DNA from: CAZMRF01 sp964568735
GTDB lineage: Bacteria > Acidobacteriota > Polarisedimenticolia > JACPZX01
Direction: 5' to 3'
Assembly: GCA_964568735.1 (NCBI GenBank)
Contig: CAZMRF010000100.1
Location: forward strand, 1-6,679
Length of the DNA stretch: 6,679 nt
The position numbers were made by a program, and so were the translations under genes. How positions within the stretch are numbered: the first letter of the stretch is position 1; each line of letters opens with the position of its first letter. Shown one piece after another: positions 4,315 to 6,679 of this stretch. The notes under the pieces were generated by a model, which did no database searches, had not been told where the DNA came from, and saw only the letters and a program-made list of their open reading frames with translations.

Positions 4315-6378
4315 TCAGAACGTCGAGGCCAGGGGACTGCCGTCTTCGCGGAAGGCCCTGAGATAGAAGCCCAGGTCGTCGCCGACCTGGCAAAGCTTCA
4401 CGATGATGTCGTGTGCGCCCTCGTGAAGCGAGACGACGACCAAGGTCTCCTCGACACGCTTCGGCGTGTCCACCAGATCATCGAGGCTGATGGGAGGGCC
4501 GCCGGGCGAGCCGGGCGGAGGATCGAGCAGGGGAGAGTGTGAGGCGACCTCAACCCCGTCGAGGTAGAGCCGGTACTCGTCGTCGGTAGTCAGGCCGAGG
4601 GTGACCGGCCCCGAGCCGGTGCCATCGACGCGGGTACGGCCAACTGCGCAGACCTCCCGCTGGGATGCAGGCACGTTCAGGAGGCGCCGGAGATCCGCGA
4701 AGCCCCGCGTGCTCGCGCTCTGCGGCCCCGAGGCGCCGGCTCCCTGGGCCGAGGGGCCCGCGGGACGGCCACCATCGTCGGGCTCAGGGCCCAGCGTTGC
4801 GTCGAAGAGCCTGCGCGAGGGGTCGGGATACCACCCCGCTAGCTCCCACGACTCGAGGAACTCGAAGCCGTCGGCGAGGAAGAAGACGACGGCGTTCGCG
4901 TCCTCGTAGCGCGGGAAGAAGCGCGGATCCCGGCGCGCGCCGCTCATGAAATCCTCGGCGGCAGGGACCCCGAGGATCCAGCGGCTCCCGAAGTCGTGGC
5001 GTATGGCGTCGTAGGGATCCGCCGCCTCGCCGTGGGTGACCTGCTGCCACTCCTTCCAGCGCTCCGGGTTGGTGACGTACATGAAAGCCGGATCGAGGCC
5101 CATGAGGTAGCGGAACTGGGGATTGAAGAAGAAGAGCTGCGGGAACTGGTCCCAGTCGAGGTGGAAGATCTTCTCCCCGGCAGGAATGTTCGAGCGCATC
5201 CAGCTCGAGGCATCTTCGAAGATCGCTCCGGGATCCTTCTCGACGATCTCCCTGGCCCCGCGCGCATTCCAGAAGAGGAGCGGGGCCAGCAGCACGACAG
5301 CCGTGGCCCCCACGAAAGCCTTCGACGGCGAGCGCGAGCCGGGCGGACGCGCGGCCAGGGCGTCGCGCACCACGACCCCCACCAGGAGCATCGTGAAGGG
5401 GATCCAGAACTCGATGAAGCGGCGGCTCATCATGGAGAGTCCCAGGAATCCGGAAGAGACCACGAGCAACGTCAACGCCTCGGGGGAGGCGCCCCGGCGA
5501 GTGCGGGCGAGGAGATAGAGCGCCACGCCCATGGCCAGGAAGGCCGCGGCGTTGTAGCCCAGGAGCTGGCTCGAGAGGCCGGCGCGGATCTCGAGCCCCA
5601 TGCCGAGATCCTCGGGAGCGCGCCAGGCCAGGCCCAGGACGCGCACGTTCTGGACCCACCATAAATAGATGTTGTTCGGGAAGTAGGGGGTGATCACCGC
5701 GCCCGTCACCGCGCCCGCGGCGGTCCAGGCGGCGAGCCGGAAGGGCGATCCCCCTCCCGCGTCTTCCTTCTCCTTTCCCAGGAGGTGGAAGCCATGCAGG
5801 AGGGCCAGGCAGGGGAGGAGGTGATAGGAGATGTGGATGTGGGGATAGAGGGCCGCAAAGGCGAAGGCCCATCGATGCTGGCGCGTCAGGATCGCAACCG
5901 TTCCGGCCAGCGCGACGGCGACAGCCGCGGTCGCGGGCCGCGTGAAGCCGAGGCGGTAGAGGAAGGCCGTCGAGCAGGCCAGAAGCCCGATCGACCAGGC
6001 CGCGGGCCACGGAACGCGCAGCCGGTGCGCCGCGAGATAGAAGGTGCCCGCCAGCGCGGCGCCGATCAGTATCGCGGCCAGCTTCCCGCCTTCCACGAGG
6101 TCGCCGAACGTGAACGGGATGAGAAGGACGTGGTAGAGGAAGTCCTTGTCCGCGTAGTGATCCCGCAGGAAGGTCTCCTCCCACCAGGGGAAGCTTCTCG
6201 ACACTCCCTCGGATCTCAGGATCTCCGCGTAGCGGATGTGGAACCACCCGTCGTACCCGTACAGGCCGGAAGTTGCGGAGGTGATCCATGCGATCGTGAC
6301 GGCGGCGGCCGCGAAGACCAGCGCGAAACCGGCGAGGTTTCGCGGCTGGAGCCATCGTCGCGTCTCGTCGCTGGCCAA
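4315..6378 (-). CDS. GT-C-type membrane glycosyltransferase-like protein with C-terminal PA14-like domain
   Basis: 687 residues from a TTG at 6378. Residues about 15-370 are polytopic. After the first helix comes GLYGYDGWFHIRYAEILRSE (38-57) and then RDHYADKDFLYHVLL (72-86). These Asp-rich outer loops resemble the catalytic loops of lipid-linked-sugar GT-C enzymes such as STT3/AglB and PMT, so the likely donor is a polyprenyl-linked sugar on the outer face. SRRFIEFWIPF (318-328) resembles the Arg/Glu segment of archaeal STT3 relatives. A soluble part (about 390-530) holds WMRSNIPAGEKIFHLDWDQF and YLMGLDPAFMYV, a pattern seen in many unassigned bacterial GT-C proteins. A Pro/Gly/Ser linker (531-556) leads to a beta-rich end with LGLTTDDEYRLYLDGVEV (594-611), as in PA14-like carbohydrate-binding modules. 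The acceptor is unknown and glycosyl transfer is inferred. It is divergent from the gene at 6578 and convergent with the exported-protein gene. Confidence 0.82.
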   Translation of the reverse strand: MASDETRRWLQPRNLAGFALVFAAAAVTIAWITSATSGLYGYDGWFHIRYAEILRSEGVSRSFPWWEETFLRDHYADKDFLYHVLLIPFTFGDLVEGGKLAAILIGAALAGTFYLAAHRLRVPWPAAWSIGLLACSTAFLYRLGFTRPATAAVAVALAGTVAILTRQHRWAFAFAALYPHIHISYHLLPCLALLHGFHLLGKEKEDAGGGSPFRLAAWTAAGAVTGAVITPYFPNNIYLWWVQNVRVLGLAWRAPEDLGMGLEIRAGLSSQLLGYNAAAFLAMGVALYLLARTRRGASPEALTLLVVSSGFLGLSMMSRRFIEFWIPFTMLLVGVVVRDALAARPPGSRSPSKAFVGATAVVLLAPLLFWNARGAREIVEKDPGAIFEDASSWMRSNIPAGEKIFHLDWDQFPQLFFFNPQFRYLMGLDPAFMYVTNPERWKEWQQVTHGEAADPYDAIRHDFGSRWILGVPAAEDFMSGARRDPRFFPRYEDANAVVFFLADGFEFLESWELAGWYPDPSRRLFDATLGPEPDDGGRPAGPSAQGAGASGPQSASTRGFADLRRLLNVPASQREVCAVGRTRVDGTGSGPVTLGLTTDDEYRLYLDGVEVASHSPLLDPPPGSPGGPPISLDDLVDTPKRVEETLVVVSLHEGAHDIIVKLCQVGDDLGFYLRAFREDGSPLASTF

Positions 6379-6383
6379 GACGG

Positions 6384-6392
6384 TCACCTCCT
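6384..6392 (-). promoter_or_regulatory. Nine-base perfect Shine-Dalgarno deciding a TTG start
   Basis: AGGAGGTGA on the minus strand matches the usual 16S 3' end over nine bases and stands 5 nt before TTG at 6378. The frame remains open to another TTG at 6435, which has no ribosome site and would add 19 polar residues with no family match. The start at 6378 is preferred. Confidence 0.8.
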
Positions 6393-6468
6393 CATCGCTC
6401 CTCTCCGGCTCGAGAGCTCCGGCTGCGCGGCCCAACCTATTACCCGGGCAGGCTCGAAGGCCAGCCCT

Positions 6469-6500
6469 TCCGGCCTGACAAGAGTGACAAGCGGGCCGGA
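6469..6500. promoter_or_regulatory. Inverted repeat enclosing a tandem TGACAAG in the divergent intergenic region
   Basis: TCCGGCC (6469-6475) and GGCCGGA (6494-6500) form a 7 bp inverted repeat around TGACAAG (6476-6482) and TGACAAG (6485-6491), which repeat with a 9 bp period. The block lies at about -80 to -49 of the plus-strand promoter and upstream of the minus-strand gene, so one regulator could serve both. The core is not itself palindromic. Confidence 0.4.
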
Positions 6501-6513
6501 TGGGGCCGTTTCG

Positions 6514-6542
6514 TTGACGCTCCGGGGGGAGGGCACTAACAT
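6514..6542 (+). promoter_or_regulatory. Sigma70-type promoter of the spermidine-synthase-like membrane gene
   Basis: -35 TTGACG (6514-6519), 17 nt spacer, -10 TAACAT (6537-6542), with an expected start near 6549 and a leader of about 29 nt. The sequence GTTTCGTTGACGCTCC matches the flank of the operon promoter at 3248-3277 except for one base. As there, the last two -10 bases begin an ATG that cannot be the translation start. Confidence 0.6.
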
Positions 6543-6577
6543 GGCCCGTCCCTCCTGTACGCGCTCAGAGGGAATCC

Positions 6578-6679
6578 ATGCGCAAGGACCTGACCGATCC
6601 CACCGGGATGGAGCCCCTGACGGGCGCCATCCTCTTTCTGTTCTTCCTGTCCGGCAGCCTGGGGTTGATCTACGAGGTG
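6578..6679 (+). CDS. Start of a membrane protein resembling spermidine-synthase-fused transporters (cut by window edge)
   Basis: Thirty-four codons are visible. After a short polar leader (MRKDLTDPTGMEPL) comes a first membrane segment, GAILFLFFLSGSLGLIYEV. The FFLSGxxxLIYEV pattern opens many bacterial membrane proteins in which a transporter-like membrane part precedes a polyamine aminopropyltransferase (SpeE-like) domain. That domain is not in the window, so the assignment rests on one motif. The ATG at 6578 has AGAGGGA 4 nt upstream; an internal ATG at 6608 lacks a ribosome site, and an ATG at 6541 is out of frame and inside the -10 box. It is divergent from the GT-C gene across 199 bp. 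Confidence 0.65.
   Translation, partial: MRKDLTDPTGMEPLTGAILFLFFLSGSLGLIYEV

Noticed and set aside
4177..4542. Plus-strand frame of 121 codons spanning the convergent intergenic region
   Set aside because: It starts just after the terminator without promoter or ribosome site, and most of it is antisense to the GT-C gene.
4784..6355. 523-codon frame on the same strand as the GT-C gene
   Set aside because: It is a shifted frame with Arg/Pro/Gly-rich composition; the other frame has membrane helices and recognisable motifs.
6437..6442. TAATAG on the minus strand as the -10 box for the GT-C gene
   Set aside because: No -35-like hexamer lies 16-19 nt upstream; the nearby TTGTCA copies are over 30 nt away. 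The promoter of this gene remains unidentified.

Overview
The window is GC-rich bacterial chromosome with four complete genes and two partial ones. It carries no insertion sequence, phage gene, CRISPR array, tRNA or rRNA that I can recognise. The rpiB-glyA pair, GC-biased codon use, strong Shine-Dalgarno sites and sigma70-like promoters fit an uncultured or poorly studied lineage such as Acidobacteriota, Eisenbacteria or a former deltaproteobacterial group. This placement is an inference; the sequence does not fix the phylum.

Left part (1-3277, all minus strand): a tight operon reading right to left. A promoter at about 3248-3277 drives an unrecognised six-helix membrane protein. Behind it come a dGTPase-like HD protein (4 bp gap), rpiB for ribose-5-phosphate isomerase B (10 bp gap) and glyA for serine hydroxymethyltransferase (4 bp ATGA overlap), which leaves the window. 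The HD protein is the most striking gene. It keeps the four metal ligands of dNTP triphosphohydrolases but has lost the catalytic His and Glu and several pocket residues, so it looks like a pseudoenzyme or a protein with a changed activity inside a nucleotide/one-carbon operon.

Middle part (3193-4314): a 331 bp divergent intergenic region with a minus promoter, a good plus promoter and an array of CCGGAA-type half sites. The plus promoter serves a small exported protein of 163 residues with a signal peptide, helical repeat-like modules and a charged Asn/Gly/Asp-rich tail; its function is unknown. Downstream lies a run of four hairpins ending in a 14 bp intrinsic terminator, between two convergent genes.

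Right part (4315-6679): a 687-residue GT-C-type membrane glycosyltransferase-like protein on the minus strand with a C-terminal PA14-like beta domain. It is divergent from the start of a membrane protein resembling spermidine-synthase-fused transporters, cut by the window end. The 199 bp between them holds a promoter whose -35 flank is almost identical to that of the left operon, plus a small operator-like repeat.

For the operon head and the GT-C gene, the longest reading frame overstates the protein. In both a TTG codon 19 codons further in has a near-ideal Shine-Dalgarno site, and for the operon head the upstream ATG lies inside the -10 box.
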